Of a stretch of 64,000 nt of DNA, positions 17,257 to 28,200 are shown in pieces. Every line of letters begins with the position of its first letter. Position 1 is the stretch's first letter. Source of the DNA: an uncultured Flavobacteriaceae bacterium (GTDB lineage Bacteria > Bacteroidota > Bacteroidia > Flavobacteriales > Flavobacteriaceae); the NCBI GenBank assembly GCA_947489085.1, contig CANLCJ010000014.1, positions 35,168 to 99,167 of the forward strand, written 5' to 3'. Both the position numbers and the translations under genes were made by a program. Under the pieces are notes generated by a model, which searched no databases, was not told the DNA's origin, and worked only from the letters and a program-made list of their open reading frames with translations.

Positions 17257-18312
17257 ATGGAATTACAAGACAAATTAAAAGCTATTGCAACAAAAATTGG
17301 CAAACTGAAGGATAAAATAGATACAGAAGAATCTACAAAACATGCTTTTGTACTTCCGTTTATTAACGCACTGGGGTATGATACATTTAACCCTTTGGAG
17401 GTAATTCCTGAATTTACGGCAGATCTTGGTTTAAAGAAAGGGGAAAAAGTAGATTATGCCATTTTTCAAGATGAAACACCTATTATTATAATTGAATGTA
17501 AACATTGGAAAGAAAATTTAGACCAGCATAATTCGCAATTATTTAGATATTTTCACGCCACCAAAACCCGTTTTGCGTTACTTACAAATGGCATACATTA
17601 CCGCTTTTACACCGATTCGGAACATGCTAACAAAATGGATAACAAACCATTTTTTGAATTAGACATTACTAAGATGAAAGATAATGATGTGGTTGAGATA
17701 TCAAAATTCCATAAGTCGAAATTCGATATTAATAAAATTGTAACTAATGCAAGTGCTTTAAAATATACTAGAGAAATTAAAAAGTGTATTTCTCAAGAAC
17801 TTATAGAACCTTCCTACGAGTTCACTAAGCTTTTTGCAAATAAAGTGTATTCTGGAAGACTCACAGAAAAAGTTATGTTAGAATTTACAAACCTCGTACA
17901 CAAAGCTTTTCATCAAATTTTAAGTGAAAAAATAAATGATCGTCTTAATTCTGCCCTAAATAAAGAAGCAGAAACCCAACAACTAGACAATATTACAATT
18001 GAAGAAGAAGCACACAATAAAATAATAACCACGGACGAAGAATTAGAAGGCTACAGAATTGTAGTAGCAATACTAAGAAGAAAAATAGCTGTTGATAGAA
18101 TTATATATCGAGATACGCAATCTTATTTTGGAATTCTTTTAGACGACAATAACCGTAAGCCTCTATGCAGATTACATTTTAATAGCAGCAAAAAATACAT
18201 TGGTATTTTCGATGCAGCTAAAAAAGAAACTAAAATATTAATCCCTACTTTAGATGCTATTTATCAATTTGAAGACCAACTTTTAAACACAGTGCAACTC
18301 TATGAAGATTAA
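17257..18312 (+). CDS. HSDR_N-type PD-(D/E)XK nuclease-like protein
   Basis: 351 residues. Residues ~25-120 form the type I restriction HsdR N-terminal-like fold: HAFVLPFINALGYD, Asp66 in KVDYAIF, and Glu80-Cys-Lys82 in IIIIECKHW give a PD-(D/E)XK active site, with QLFRYFHATKTRFALLTNGI after it. The C-terminal half is helical, then a beta-rich ~90-residue domain that I cannot name. Stand-alone HSDR_N proteins are often called restriction endonucleases, but no helicase or methylase partner is adjacent, so it is not a type I system. It is the last gene of the right operon. Confidence 0.75.
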   Translation: MELQDKLKAIATKIGKLKDKIDTEESTKHAFVLPFINALGYDTFNPLEVIPEFTADLGLKKGEKVDYAIFQDETPIIIIECKHWKENLDQHNSQLFRYFHATKTRFALLTNGIHYRFYTDSEHANKMDNKPFFELDITKMKDNDVVEISKFHKSKFDINKIVTNASALKYTREIKKCISQELIEPSYEFTKLFANKVYSGRLTEKVMLEFTNLVHKAFHQILSEKINDRLNSALNKEAETQQLDNITIEEEAHNKIITTDEELEGYRIVVAILRRKIAVDRIIYRDTQSYFGILLDDNNRKPLCRLHFNSSKKYIGIFDAAKKETKILIPTLDAIYQFEDQLLNTVQLYED

Positions 18313-18379
18313 GCCAAGCTTCATCAGTTTTTAGAACATAGCGCAAAATAGATATTACTAAATAAGGGGCTTAGTATTT

Positions 18380-20041
18380 TTAAAACTCGTCATCATAATA
18401 CGTCGTCGCATCATCTAATGCCTTTTGAAGCGCTTCTTTCTCATTTGAGAGCTGCATTTCACTCCAATTTAAGTATACACTCAAATCCTGGCTTATAATA
18501 TCTTGGTATGCATGAACACTTTCAATATCGAAAAACAAGCGCCCTGTGCGTCTTACAAAGAAGTCGACCAAATTGGTTACCATTTCAAAATGCACAGCAT
18601 ACCACAACTCGGCACGAATCAGTGCTTCTGCGGGTGCTGTGTTAAGGGTCTTTGCTTTAGCTATAATAGCATCGGCTTGTTGGCCATAAGTGGCACATAA
18701 ATACCAGGCTTGGTAAGGGTCGCTAAGCCCGAAAGCAGAGAGCGTTTTTGTAATGCTATCTTGGTATTTTTTTACGGCTTCTGTCGTTTTTAAATGCGGC
18801 TCCACCAGTGTTAAATCTTCGGTTACAGAAGCCCTAAAACGGTCTGCTTGTGGCTCTTTTTTTAAAACCACATCTAATACCCGATGCGCCATTTTACGAT
18901 AGCCTGTTAGTTTCCCTCCTGCAATAGAAATAAGACCACTTTTGGAATTAAAAATTTCATCTTTTCGCGATAATTCTGATGCCGATTTATTCTCTTGATG
19001 AATGAGCGGTCGTAGTCCAGCCCAGTTGGATTCTATATCTTCTATATTTAAATTTACCGTTGTAAAGGTTTGGTTAATGGCTTTTAAAATATAAGTGGCA
19101 TCTGCTTTTGTTACAGCTATACGATCTAAATCGCCGTTATAAGGCGTATCTGTTGTACCTACATAAGTTACTTTCCCTCTGGGAATGGCAAATGCCATTC
19201 TGCCATCTGCAATATCGAAATAGATGGCTTGCGCCACAGGTAATTTTTCAAAAGGGAACACCAAATGCACCCCTTTAGTGAGTTGTAATCGCTTTTTATA
19301 AGTAGCATTATCTTTGGCACGAATTCGATCTACCCAAGGTCCTGCAGCAGACACATAATGCTTTGCTTTGATGCTAGTGGTTGTGTTGGTAATTAAATCT
19401 GTACAGGTGAGGCCTTCTAGTTTGGAATGGGCATCGTACTCAAACCCTGTTACTTCGCAATAATTAAGAAGTGTTGCTCCTAGAGCAGAGGCTTTTTTGG
19501 CAATTTCTATGACCAAGCGGGCGTCGTCGGTACGGTACTCGGCATACAATCCGCCCCCTAAAAGAGTACTTTCTGTAAGTAAAGGCTCTTTGGCCAAAGT
19601 CTCGGTTTTGTCTAACATTTTACGTTTGTCGGCGCCTCGAACACCTGCCAACAAATCGTAAACCCGTAAGCCTATGGCCGTCATAAATTTACCGTAAGTA
19701 CCGCCTTTTACTAAGGGCAGTAGCATTTTTTGTGGGGTTACCAAGTGTGGCGCCAATTCGTGTACAATGGCGCGTTCTCTACCTGATTCTCTTACCAGAC
19801 CTATTTCAAAATTTTTGAGGTACCGAAGCCCTCCATGTATAAGTTTTGTAGATTTATTGCTTGTCCCAGAGGCAAAATCGTGCTTTTCTACCAAGCATAC
19901 GTTTAAACCTCTTGAGACGGCGTCTAACGCAATGCCAACACCAGTTATACCTCCGCCTATAACAGCAAGATCGAATGTTGTATTTGCCAAACGCTCAGTA
20001 TGGGTGTGGCGTTGCAGCACAGAAAAATTTGAAGTCTCCAA
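18380..20041 (-). CDS. glpD: FAD-dependent glycerol-3-phosphate dehydrogenase
   Basis: 553 residues. Dinucleotide-binding motif DLAVIGGGITGVGIALDA is at about 24-41, followed by KHDFASGTSNKSTKLIHGG and LRYLKNFEIGLV, which are diagnostic for GlpD/GlpA. The RPLIHQ and SIAGGKLTGYR motifs of the FAD domain and a C-terminal helical cap are present. It oxidises glycerol-3-phosphate to dihydroxyacetone phosphate and feeds electrons to quinone at the inner membrane. It starts 5 bases after the alpha/beta hydrolase stop, forming an operon addB-hydrolase-glpD. No glpF or glpK is in the window. Confidence 0.93.
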   Translation of the reverse strand: METSNFSVLQRHTHTERLANTTFDLAVIGGGITGVGIALDAVSRGLNVCLVEKHDFASGTSNKSTKLIHGGLRYLKNFEIGLVRESGRERAIVHELAPHLVTPQKMLLPLVKGGTYGKFMTAIGLRVYDLLAGVRGADKRKMLDKTETLAKEPLLTESTLLGGGLYAEYRTDDARLVIEIAKKASALGATLLNYCEVTGFEYDAHSKLEGLTCTDLITNTTTSIKAKHYVSAAGPWVDRIRAKDNATYKKRLQLTKGVHLVFPFEKLPVAQAIYFDIADGRMAFAIPRGKVTYVGTTDTPYNGDLDRIAVTKADATYILKAINQTFTTVNLNIEDIESNWAGLRPLIHQENKSASELSRKDEIFNSKSGLISIAGGKLTGYRKMAHRVLDVVLKKEPQADRFRASVTEDLTLVEPHLKTTEAVKKYQDSITKTLSAFGLSDPYQAWYLCATYGQQADAIIAKAKTLNTAPAEALIRAELWYAVHFEMVTNLVDFFVRRTGRLFFDIESVHAYQDIISQDLSVYLNWSEMQLSNEKEALQKALDDATTYYDDEF

Positions 20042-20046
20042 TAGGG

Positions 20047-20889
20047 TTAAGCGTTTAAAAAGTTAATAGTGGTTGTAATTACTTTTTTTAAAGCATCGGA
20101 GGGGGCTTCTTTATCCCAGGGATGTTTGGTGTTAAACACGTGGTCGGCATTAGGGATTACCTCTAATTGACTTAATGGGTACCACAAATACAAATCTTGA
20201 GCTTCTTCCACCAAAACACTGGTATCTGCATCTCCGTGGATGATAAGATAAGGAATCTTTAATTGCGACACAGCTCTTTTAATGGTGAGACGTGTTTCGT
20301 TTGCTATAAAATCTTCATAAAACTGGTAATCATGAGGCATGTCTTGCTGTGTACGTCCGTTTTTTACATAACGCACGCCTTCTTTTCGCCATACTTCTAG
20401 TGCATCGCCCGTAGGTTTACGCTTAGCGTAATCGCTAACACCAGCATAGGTTACCACTTTGTGTACGCGCCTATCTTCTTCGGCCTTTATGGTTACAATA
20501 CCGCCACCTCTACTGTGCCCTATAAGGTAGAGTTTTTGCGTGTCTGCATGTGCCGCAAAGGCTTCGCTTGTTGTAACCCAATCTATAACGCACTCTAGAT
20601 CGTCCAATTCTTTAGTGTAATTATTAGCACCAAAGGCATCAAGGTCTGGAAAATCTATAGGCTGCTCTAAAGTGCCGCCATTATGAGAAAAATTAAACTT
20701 TACAAAAAAGAAACCTGCATTGGCAAATGCCTCTGCCATAAGGTTCCAAGCGCCCCAATCTTTAAATCCTTTGTAACCGTGACAAAAAATAACAATAGGT
20801 TTGGGCTGTCCATTGTCTTTAAAATATACATCGGCAACTATGGGTTTGCCATGTTTGCCTTTTAGGGCTGTGTGTTTTAATTGCTTCAT
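20047..20889 (-). CDS. Alpha/beta hydrolase
   Basis: 280 residues from the ATG at 20889; a longer frame reaching a TTG at 20931 would overlap addB and is less likely. The nucleophile elbow GHSRGGG near 131-137, the oxyanion region FCHGYKGFKDWG near 32-43, Asp in HGDADTSV and His in NADHVF give a full Ser-Asp-His triad. It looks like a cytosolic dienelactone-hydrolase or esterase-type enzyme; substrate not predictable. It sits between addB (2-base gap) and glpD (5-base gap). Confidence 0.85.
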   Translation of the reverse strand: MKQLKHTALKGKHGKPIVADVYFKDNGQPKPIVIFCHGYKGFKDWGAWNLMAEAFANAGFFFVKFNFSHNGGTLEQPIDFPDLDAFGANNYTKELDDLECVIDWVTTSEAFAAHADTQKLYLIGHSRGGGIVTIKAEEDRRVHKVVTYAGVSDYAKRKPTGDALEVWRKEGVRYVKNGRTQQDMPHDYQFYEDFIANETRLTIKRAVSQLKIPYLIIHGDADTSVLVEEAQDLYLWYPLSQLEVIPNADHVFNTKHPWDKEAPSDALKKVITTTINFLNA

Positions 20890-20891
20890 AT

Positions 20892-23651
20892 TTAAAGTTC
20901 TTTTTCTGTAAACGGTATGTTTTGGTCGCAAATTTCTAAAATAAGCGTTTGCAATGCTGCTTCAAAAGCTTCCAGCGTTTCTTTTGTTATTAGTGTTTCT
21001 TTTTTTCTACTTCTTACACTTTCTTTTTTTGCAAATTTTAAAAATCCTGAACTTAGGTTTTTAAATGATATAATACCTGCTTCTAATGGTAACTGTACAG
21101 TATTCGATTGGTGCATCATATAGGCATAGGCTAGTACCTGAACGCTTTTGCTGTACTTTTTATAGTCTGTTGTAATTGTGTCCCAATCTACTACTTCTAC
21201 CTGATTTTGTTGTACGCTACCTGTTTTATAATCTATTATTCGCGTTACACCGTTATAGGCATCTACACGATCTACTTTTCCTGTTAACACCACTGGCATA
21301 GGTAACGATTTTATATGCAACTCAACCGCATTATGAGCCTCTATTTGGAGTATTTTTATGCTATTGCCTTTAGACAGGTCTTTAATTTCGGCGTCTAGAA
21401 AATTGGAGACATAGCGCTTGGCAATTTCAAAAATTATAAGGTTTTTTCCTTTTGAAACGTCTCCTGCTTTGTATTCGCTTTTAAAATGATACGTAACACG
21501 TTCAGCTATACGTTTTTTTAATTCCTTTACAATATCTACCGAAAGGTATGTGTTTACCAGTGGCTTATAAAAATCTTCGAGCGTGTTATGCACAACTGTA
21601 CCTAAGGTATTTGCTGCCACAGTTTCTTCTACATCGTTGTAGGTGTCTATTTTCAATATTTTTTGATAGTAAAAATCTATCGGGTTGCGCATGTAATTGG
21701 TTAATGACGATGGTGAAAAGCCTTTTTTAGCTACATCGTAAATTGCACTCATAAGCGCATCTGTTTTTTCCACCTGTTTTACATACGGCGCTATAACAGG
21801 TACTTTTGGTGCTATAATTTGGTGGTTTATAGTATGAACGCCCTCTAAGAGCAATTGTGTGATAAAACGGCTTTTCTCTCCTCCTACTAGCACATCTGCT
21901 TCTGTATTGTAAAGTATAATTACATGTTTTGCCCGTTGCAATAATCTGTAAAAGTGGTAGGTGTATACGGCATCTTTTTCCTTATAAGTAGGCAGTTTGT
22001 TTTCTAATTTTACATCGAAAGGTATAAAGGAATTATTGCTCTTGCCTGCGGGTAATATGCCTTCGTTAACAGAGGAAATAATTACTGTTTCGAAGTCTAA
22101 AACACGAGATTCTAACATTCCCATAATTTGTAGACCTTCTAGGGGTTCTCCTTGAAAATCTAATGTTTCTGCACTTAGCAATTCCTTATAAATGGCATGT
22201 AATTCCAGAATGGTTTTTATGTGTTGGTATTTGTCGTTTAACCGCGTTATCTCGTTAAATAACGTGTGGAAGCGGTATAAATACTCTAAAGAAAGCGTAT
22301 TGGAGGTTTTATCTTCGTTTAAATAGGTTTTAATGGCAAATATTAGCTTGGTGCAATTGGCTAGTATTTGTGTTATGCTGCCTTGCCAGTGCAATAACAA
22401 TAGGTCTAGAGTGCTATTAACGGCTTCTGGTACTATTTGTTTTAGATCTTGTAACGTTACATAAATAAGGTTGTTGGTATTTATGTGCGTTGTTATATCT
22501 GTAGCGACATCCACAGTATTAACGGCAAACAATGGCCTTATAAATTGATGGTTTACAAGTGCCAGAATGTCTTTATAATAAAAGTTTGAGGATTTGTTTT
22601 TGTGTATTTGAAAAAGGATTTCGAAAAGTGAGGCTAGAGGAATGGATTTTATAGGAAAACCCATTGTAATATTTAAGTGTGTTATACAGCTGGGTAATGA
22701 GCCTAATAGAGGTGTAAGCAAATTTTCGTCTCCAAGTACTACTGCTGTATTTTGTAACGCATTGTCTCGTTTATGTAACCGCTCTAATAGTTCTCCAATA
22801 TACTTGGCTTGTCCCACATTTTTTGGGATGCCATATATATTTATTTGTTTTTGTTCTGTGTAGTTGGTGGTTACCCAGTTAAAAGGGTTTGCTTTAAAAT
22901 GTGGCCAGTTTTGCTTGTGCTGCCTTGTAAATAAGGCGGCATCGTGTTTAGGATTGTTTATAAAATGGCGATCTATATCCCAATATATTTTTGCTTTGTT
23001 CTTTTTAAGAAGTGTTTGTATAATGGTTTCTTCTGCTGTGTTAAGCGCATTAAAACCCAAAAACACAAATTGTTTATTGTTGTGCGCTTTTAAATAGTTG
23101 CTTAAATTGTCTACTGCTTTTCGGTACAGTAAGCCTTGGTAACCTATACCCTGCTCCAAAAGTGAAGCTGTAAATGCTTTATAGTATGCACCAAGTTTAT
23201 TCCAAAACGACAAGTAGTTTTTAATAAAATTGGTTTGATTTTTTTCTACAGACCAGTGATTTAACTCCTGTATCGCCGCTAAGTAATTAAAAATTTGTTC
23301 TTGAGGAATAAGGTAACGGTCTATCTCGTTAAAGTCTTGTATTAAGATTTGTCCCCATTTAGAAAACGCATCGAAAGTGTCTTGCGCTTTAACATCTGTA
23401 AGTTTTAGATAGGTGGTGTAAAACTCGAATAACAACTCGGTATTTGGTACGTTTTTTAACTGTGCTATTTCCTCCACAAGCTCTTCTATACTGCATATTT
23501 CTGGAGCAAACGTGGGTATTTTACTTGTTTTTGCTATCTCGTGCTTTAAAAATAAGCCTGCTCTTTTACTTGGCAGTATAAATATGCTTTGGGATAGATT
23601 GTGATTTTCTTTTTGTAATTCTTCTAAAACTTCTGAAATAAAACGCCTCAT
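20892..23651 (-). CDS. addB: AddB-like PD-(D/E)XK nuclease/helicase subunit
   Basis: 919 residues. The N-terminal SIFILPSKRAGLFLKHEIAK segment is the degenerate UvrD-like domain of AddB. FSPSSLTNYMRNPIDFYYQK (near 655-675) opens the nuclease domain, and the RIIDYKTG catalytic motif is near 808. With AddA (25300-28446) it forms the RecBCD-type complex that processes double-strand ends for recombination and degrades foreign DNA. In most genomes addA and addB are adjacent; here an ompA-type gene lies between them on the same strand. Confidence 0.85.
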   Translation of the reverse strand: MRRFISEVLEELQKENHNLSQSIFILPSKRAGLFLKHEIAKTSKIPTFAPEICSIEELVEEIAQLKNVPNTELLFEFYTTYLKLTDVKAQDTFDAFSKWGQILIQDFNEIDRYLIPQEQIFNYLAAIQELNHWSVEKNQTNFIKNYLSFWNKLGAYYKAFTASLLEQGIGYQGLLYRKAVDNLSNYLKAHNNKQFVFLGFNALNTAEETIIQTLLKKNKAKIYWDIDRHFINNPKHDAALFTRQHKQNWPHFKANPFNWVTTNYTEQKQINIYGIPKNVGQAKYIGELLERLHKRDNALQNTAVVLGDENLLTPLLGSLPSCITHLNITMGFPIKSIPLASLFEILFQIHKNKSSNFYYKDILALVNHQFIRPLFAVNTVDVATDITTHINTNNLIYVTLQDLKQIVPEAVNSTLDLLLLHWQGSITQILANCTKLIFAIKTYLNEDKTSNTLSLEYLYRFHTLFNEITRLNDKYQHIKTILELHAIYKELLSAETLDFQGEPLEGLQIMGMLESRVLDFETVIISSVNEGILPAGKSNNSFIPFDVKLENKLPTYKEKDAVYTYHFYRLLQRAKHVIILYNTEADVLVGGEKSRFITQLLLEGVHTINHQIIAPKVPVIAPYVKQVEKTDALMSAIYDVAKKGFSPSSLTNYMRNPIDFYYQKILKIDTYNDVEETVAANTLGTVVHNTLEDFYKPLVNTYLSVDIVKELKKRIAERVTYHFKSEYKAGDVSKGKNLIIFEIAKRYVSNFLDAEIKDLSKGNSIKILQIEAHNAVELHIKSLPMPVVLTGKVDRVDAYNGVTRIIDYKTGSVQQNQVEVVDWDTITTDYKKYSKSVQVLAYAYMMHQSNTVQLPLEAGIISFKNLSSGFLKFAKKESVRSRKKETLITKETLEAFEAALQTLILEICDQNIPFTEKEL

Positions 23652-23664
23652 ATCTATAAAAATA

Positions 23665-23696
23665 AAAAACGCTCCGGAAATTCCGAAGCGTTTTTA
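23665..23696 (-). terminator. Terminator of the OmpA gene
   Basis: AAAAACGCTTCGGAA and TTCCGGAGCGTTTTT (minus strand) form a strong stem with T-runs on both sides, so it can act in both directions. It lies 39 bp after the stop of the OmpA gene and directly before addB. Confidence 0.85.
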
Positions 23697-23734
23697 ATAA
23701 CTTATGTATTAGTAGTGCTATGTAGTAGCAATTC

Positions 23735-25147
23735 TTATTTTACTAAGTTGATTTCTACACGTCTGTTGTTTGCTCTACCTTTTCTTGTTTTGTTTGTATC
23801 GATTGGCTTATCTTCTCCATATCCTAGAGCTGATAATCTAAATCCATCTATACCGTGGCTTGCTAAGTATTCTTTAACAGAGTTTGCTCTAGAATCAGAT
23901 AATCTCTGGTTTAATTTAGCGCTACCTACACTATCAGTATGCCCTTCTACTGTAAACTTAGAGTTAGGGTATTCTTTAAGTATTGCAATAATATCTGCTA
24001 ATACAGCTTCTGATTGTGATTTGATAGTTGATTTACCTGTATCGAATAATATAGTTTTAGCATACTGGTTTAAAGTTTTTTGAACTTCTTCAGTAACTTC
24101 TGGACAACCATTGTTAGCTACAGTACCTACTACTTTAGGACACTTGTCATCTTTATCTAATACACCATCGCCATCTGCATCTGGCCAAGGACAACCTTTG
24201 TTAGCTGCAGGACCTGCTTCGTTAGGACATTTATCATCTGCATCGGTAACACCGTCACCATCTGAATCTGGACAACCCGCTAAAGTTTTTAAGCCTGGTA
24301 CTGTAGGACATTTATCGTCTTTATCTACAACTCCATCGCCATCACTATCAGGACAACCGTTTAATTCGGCAGGACCTGCTTCGTTAGGACAATCGTCTTT
24401 GCTATCTTCTATACCATCCTCATCTGTATCAGGACAACCGTTGAAAACTTTTAAACCAGCAACATCTGGACAAGCATCATCTCTATCGTAGATGCCATCA
24501 CCATCAGTATCAGTTCCTCCAAATCTAACAGATAATCCTGCAGAATGTTGAAAATGAGATACTAAATTGTCTGTAGAAAAAGAATGTTTGTATGTAGATT
24601 GTAATGATAAACCAATGTTTTCAGTAAACCAGATGTTTAAACCTAATGTTCCGTTAACAGTTCCGTATCCGATTTCGTCAATCCAAGAGTAACCACCACC
24701 AACGCCTACGAAAGGATCGATAGTTTTCCACTCTAAAGCTTCACCAATACCGTATTTAACGATACCGTCTATACCGAAATAAGATAAATCATCTGATAAT
24801 TCGTTTGCTTCTTCTGGATTAGATCCTGGAACATCTCCAAGAACGTCTATAACATTTAAAGATCCAGTTGCACCGAAAGAAAATCCGTTACCGATATATC
24901 TAGAAACAGATAATGTAGATAAAGAAGGTACTATATTCCAGTGATCTTGTACATTAAAGTATTCGTTGAAAAAAGATTCACTAAATTGTGCATCACCTTG
25001 AACACCATCACCAGAAGGGAAAGCATCCACTGCATTAACTCCTACGGTAATTTGCCAAGGATTGTTTTTGTCTTGCGCGCTTAGATTGCTGCATGTGAAG
25101 ACAAGCAACATCGCTAACAATAATCGGTTAAGATTTTTCATATTCAA
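23735..25147 (-). CDS. OmpA-family outer-membrane protein with TSP3 repeats
   Basis: 470 residues. A signal peptide ends near residue 25 (NLSAQ). An eight-strand-like barrel (~25-205, [13 protein letters not shown]) is followed by five thrombospondin type 3 repeats with Ca2+-binding DxDGDG motifs (~213-345), then an OmpA domain (~355-470) with the peptidoglycan-binding [10 protein letters not shown] and NNRRVEI. Typical of the major outer-membrane proteins of Flavobacteriia. It links outer membrane and peptidoglycan and is usually abundant, in accord with its consensus promoter and strong terminator. ATG at 25147 or the second at 25141 are both possible. Confidence 0.92.
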   Translation of the reverse strand: MNMKNLNRLLLAMLLVFTCSNLSAQDKNNPWQITVGVNAVDAFPSGDGVQGDAQFSESFFNEYFNVQDHWNIVPSLSTLSVSRYIGNGFSFGATGSLNVIDVLGDVPGSNPEEANELSDDLSYFGIDGIVKYGIGEALEWKTIDPFVGVGGGYSWIDEIGYGTVNGTLGLNIWFTENIGLSLQSTYKHSFSTDNLVSHFQHSAGLSVRFGGTDTDGDGIYDRDDACPDVAGLKVFNGCPDTDEDGIEDSKDDCPNEAGPAELNGCPDSDGDGVVDKDDKCPTVPGLKTLAGCPDSDGDGVTDADDKCPNEAGPAANKGCPWPDADGDGVLDKDDKCPKVVGTVANNGCPEVTEEVQKTLNQYAKTILFDTGKSTIKSQSEAVLADIIAILKEYPNSKFTVEGHTDSVGSAKLNQRLSDSRANSVKEYLASHGIDGFRLSALGYGEDKPIDTNKTRKGRANNRRVEINLVK

Positions 25148-25176
25148 AAGTTTAATTTTAAAGTGTTATTTGTGAA

Positions 25177-25207
25177 CAAAAGTAAGTTGTTAAATAATAT
25201 TAACAAA
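25177..25207 (-). promoter_or_regulatory. Consensus Bacteroidota promoter for the OmpA gene
   Basis: On the minus strand TTTG (25207-25204), 19 bp, then TACTTTTG (25184-25177). This matches the -33 TTTG / -7 TAnnTTTG consensus for the Bacteroidota primary sigma factor and lies ~30 bp before the start codon. It also serves as an internal control showing what an unregulated promoter looks like in this genome. Confidence 0.85.
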
Positions 25208-25299
25208 GACAAATATATAAAAAAAATGTAGATATGCTTTATATACAGGTATTTCAGAATGATTTTAGATAACCTTTTCTGCGATAATTATACTAATTA

Positions 25300-28200
25300 T
25301 CACTTTCGCTTAATGGTTAATTTTTCGTTAACGTATACTAAGATTTTTTCTTTAACGTTATATCCCATCGCTACTAAAACGTTTTGGTAGTCTTTTATTT
25401 GTTTAAAATGTTTGGGGCTTTCTTCTCCTGTTTTGTAATCTATTATTATTACACTTTTTGTGTTTTCATTTATAACTATTCGATCTGGTCTTAATAAAAC
25501 ACCTCTAGGAGATATGATGTCTCTTTCGTTGTAAACAAGATAAGCCTTACTATAAAATTGTTTTAATTCTGGATGGTTTACAATAGCTAAAACGGTATCG
25601 TAAACTGAATTGTAGTTTGCCTTAGTTATTACATCTGCTTTTAAAGCGGCTTCCATAGCTGTATCTACATCGTCTGCAGTAATTATGGCCGACATTATAC
25701 TATGTACTAGATTTCCTTTTTCTATAGCATCTTGTTGGCTAGTGTCCCAAAGCATACCAGATTTGGTAACTATTTTTACATTTAGCATTTCTTTGGCATT
25801 GGAAATAAATTGCTGCTGAAAGTTAATAAGGGCTTTACTTTCTTTTTGCGCGTTTAGATTTTGCTTTTCTGGATTTCCAAAACTATATAGGTTTTGGTCT
25901 GCATTCCACAATTGGAGCTGTTTAAGATAATTGCTAAGCAGCCCAGAATATTTCTTGTGTTTTGCTTCTTCTTTAAGTGCTTCGTCATTCTTAGTAATAA
26001 TATAAAGCTGTTGTTCTGCTCTTGTAAGTGCTACATATAGAAGGTTAATATTATCTAATTCTTGCTCAGATTTATGTGTATTGAAGATCTCTAGGCCTTG
26101 CGCCCCAAAATTTTCAAAGTCGCTGTTAAAATCTAATAAGACTTGTGAAAATCCAGCGTAGGTTTCGGGCGGTATAGACACCCATTCTCTAGGTTCTATT
26201 TCTCTGTAGACGTCCAAATCGGCAAAAGGAAAAATTACAACTGGAAATTCTAGACCTTTAGATTTATGTATGGTCATGATCTGCACCGCATTTTGCCCTA
26301 TTGGAGAAATTATACTTAACGTTGCTTTCTTTTTATTTAAATATTCCAAAAAGGCGCCAGTATCAGATCCGTTTTTTTCATAAAAATCTAAAACAACATC
26401 CATATAGTACTGCAGGTATGCATTTGGAGTCTGTGTGAGTTTAAAAGCCCTTGCTATGGTTTCCACCAAATCGTATAATGGTAGTTGCGATAATGTTATG
26501 GGGTTTATATACACCCCAAAACGCTCTAGTGCTTTAAAAAACTGTACTGTTGGCACTTTTGCGTTTTCGAAAAAGAATTGGTGCTTGTCCTCTACATTGA
26601 AATACCTAGATAGAAAGTCTAAGATTTCTATTTTTACCTCACCGTTATCTGGTTGTGTTAAGCTTGTTAATATATTGGTTATAAACTGCACTTCTGGCGC
26701 GTTCATAATTAACAGTGTTTCGGAAGAAATAATAGGTATTTCATTTTCGGTTAGGTGTTTTGCTATGGCTACGCCCTCGCTTTTTTTCCTTACCAAGACC
26801 GTTATGTCTTTAAAGTCGAAACCATTTAATACTACCTTATTAATAGTATCTAGTGTGGCATTGCAAAACACATTTGCTCTATCGTCTTCTTTATCTATGT
26901 TTAAAAACGATAATTCTACGTAACCATTTTGAGCTTTATTTACTTCCTGCTCTGCGTTTTTGTAAAGCGTTGAATAATCGAACTCCTTAAATACTGTGTT
27001 CGATATGTACTTAAAAAAACCATTGTTAAACGTTACAACTGCTTTAAAACTTCTATAATTAGTGTCTAAAGATTTTACTTCTTGTACCATATTAAATGGT
27101 GTGGTATCTCCTTTAAAAAGAGCTATAAATTGTTCTGCCTTACCACCACGCCATCTGTATATGGCTTGTTTGGCATCTCCTACCAATAATGCAGAACCTT
27201 TTTCTGCCGATAGGGCGTTGTTTAACAAGGGCATTAAATTTTCCCATTGCTTAACCGAAGTGTCTTGAAATTCGTCTATAAAATAATGTTTAAATTTCTC
27301 CCCTATACGTTCGTATATAAATGGTGTGGGTTGGTTTTTTATCTCGTTACCAATAATTGTATTAAACTCCGAGATCAACATTTTATTTTCGGCAGCCTTG
27401 TATAGTAAAAGCTCTCTATTTATCGCATTTAAAACAGATAGTGGGGTTACATTTTTATAAATTGCTTTTGAAAATTTAAGATGAAACACCTCTGCTTTAA
27501 TAATTTTATATAAAAGTTCTATCTCTGGTAGTAAATTATCTATAGCGCTTGCTAGATGAGCATCAAGTGTTTTTGAATAAATGCTCTTGCGTTCGGTTAT
27601 ATTTTCTTCTAACTTATTTTTATATAATCCGTTAAACTCTAAGGCGCTTGCTTTTTTAAAATGATTAGGCAATGTCCCCCTAGAAAAATCTTTAAATGCT
27701 AAACCTGCATTTTCTATTTGAGACAGTACAGTATTCGCATTTTTAACAATAGAGGCTTCTGCTGCCTTGATATTTTTATACAACAGCTTTTTGAATACAT
27801 TGAAATCTTTAGGTGTTTTGTCTTTCAACTGCTCTATATGCTCTAAATCGCCTTCGTTTACCAGTAATTTTGCTATTTTATTTAAATCGTAAGTAATGTC
27901 CCAACCTTTATCTTCGTCTGCTTTCTCTATGGCAAAGTCTACCAATACTTTAGTTAAGGCGGCATCTGTTCCTGCTTTATGTACTAAGCTATCTACGGCT
28001 TCGTTAAGTACAGCTTCTTGATCTAATTCTACTTCGAAATTTAAAGGTAATTTTAAATCGTGCGCAAAAGTTCTAATGATACGGTGTGTAAAACCATCGA
28101 TTGTAGAAACATCGAAAGCTGCATAGTTATGAATAATGGTGTTTAAGACATTTGCTGCGCGCTCCTGCAACACTTCTGGAGTTAAAGACAATTCTACGCA

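Noticed and set aside
17257..18312. Call of a type I restriction system
   Set aside because: Only an HSDR_N-like nuclease domain; no translocase, HsdM or HsdS nearby.
24111..24491. Plus-strand frame with Pro/Ser repeats
   Set aside because: It is the shadow of the thrombospondin type 3 repeats of the OmpA gene.
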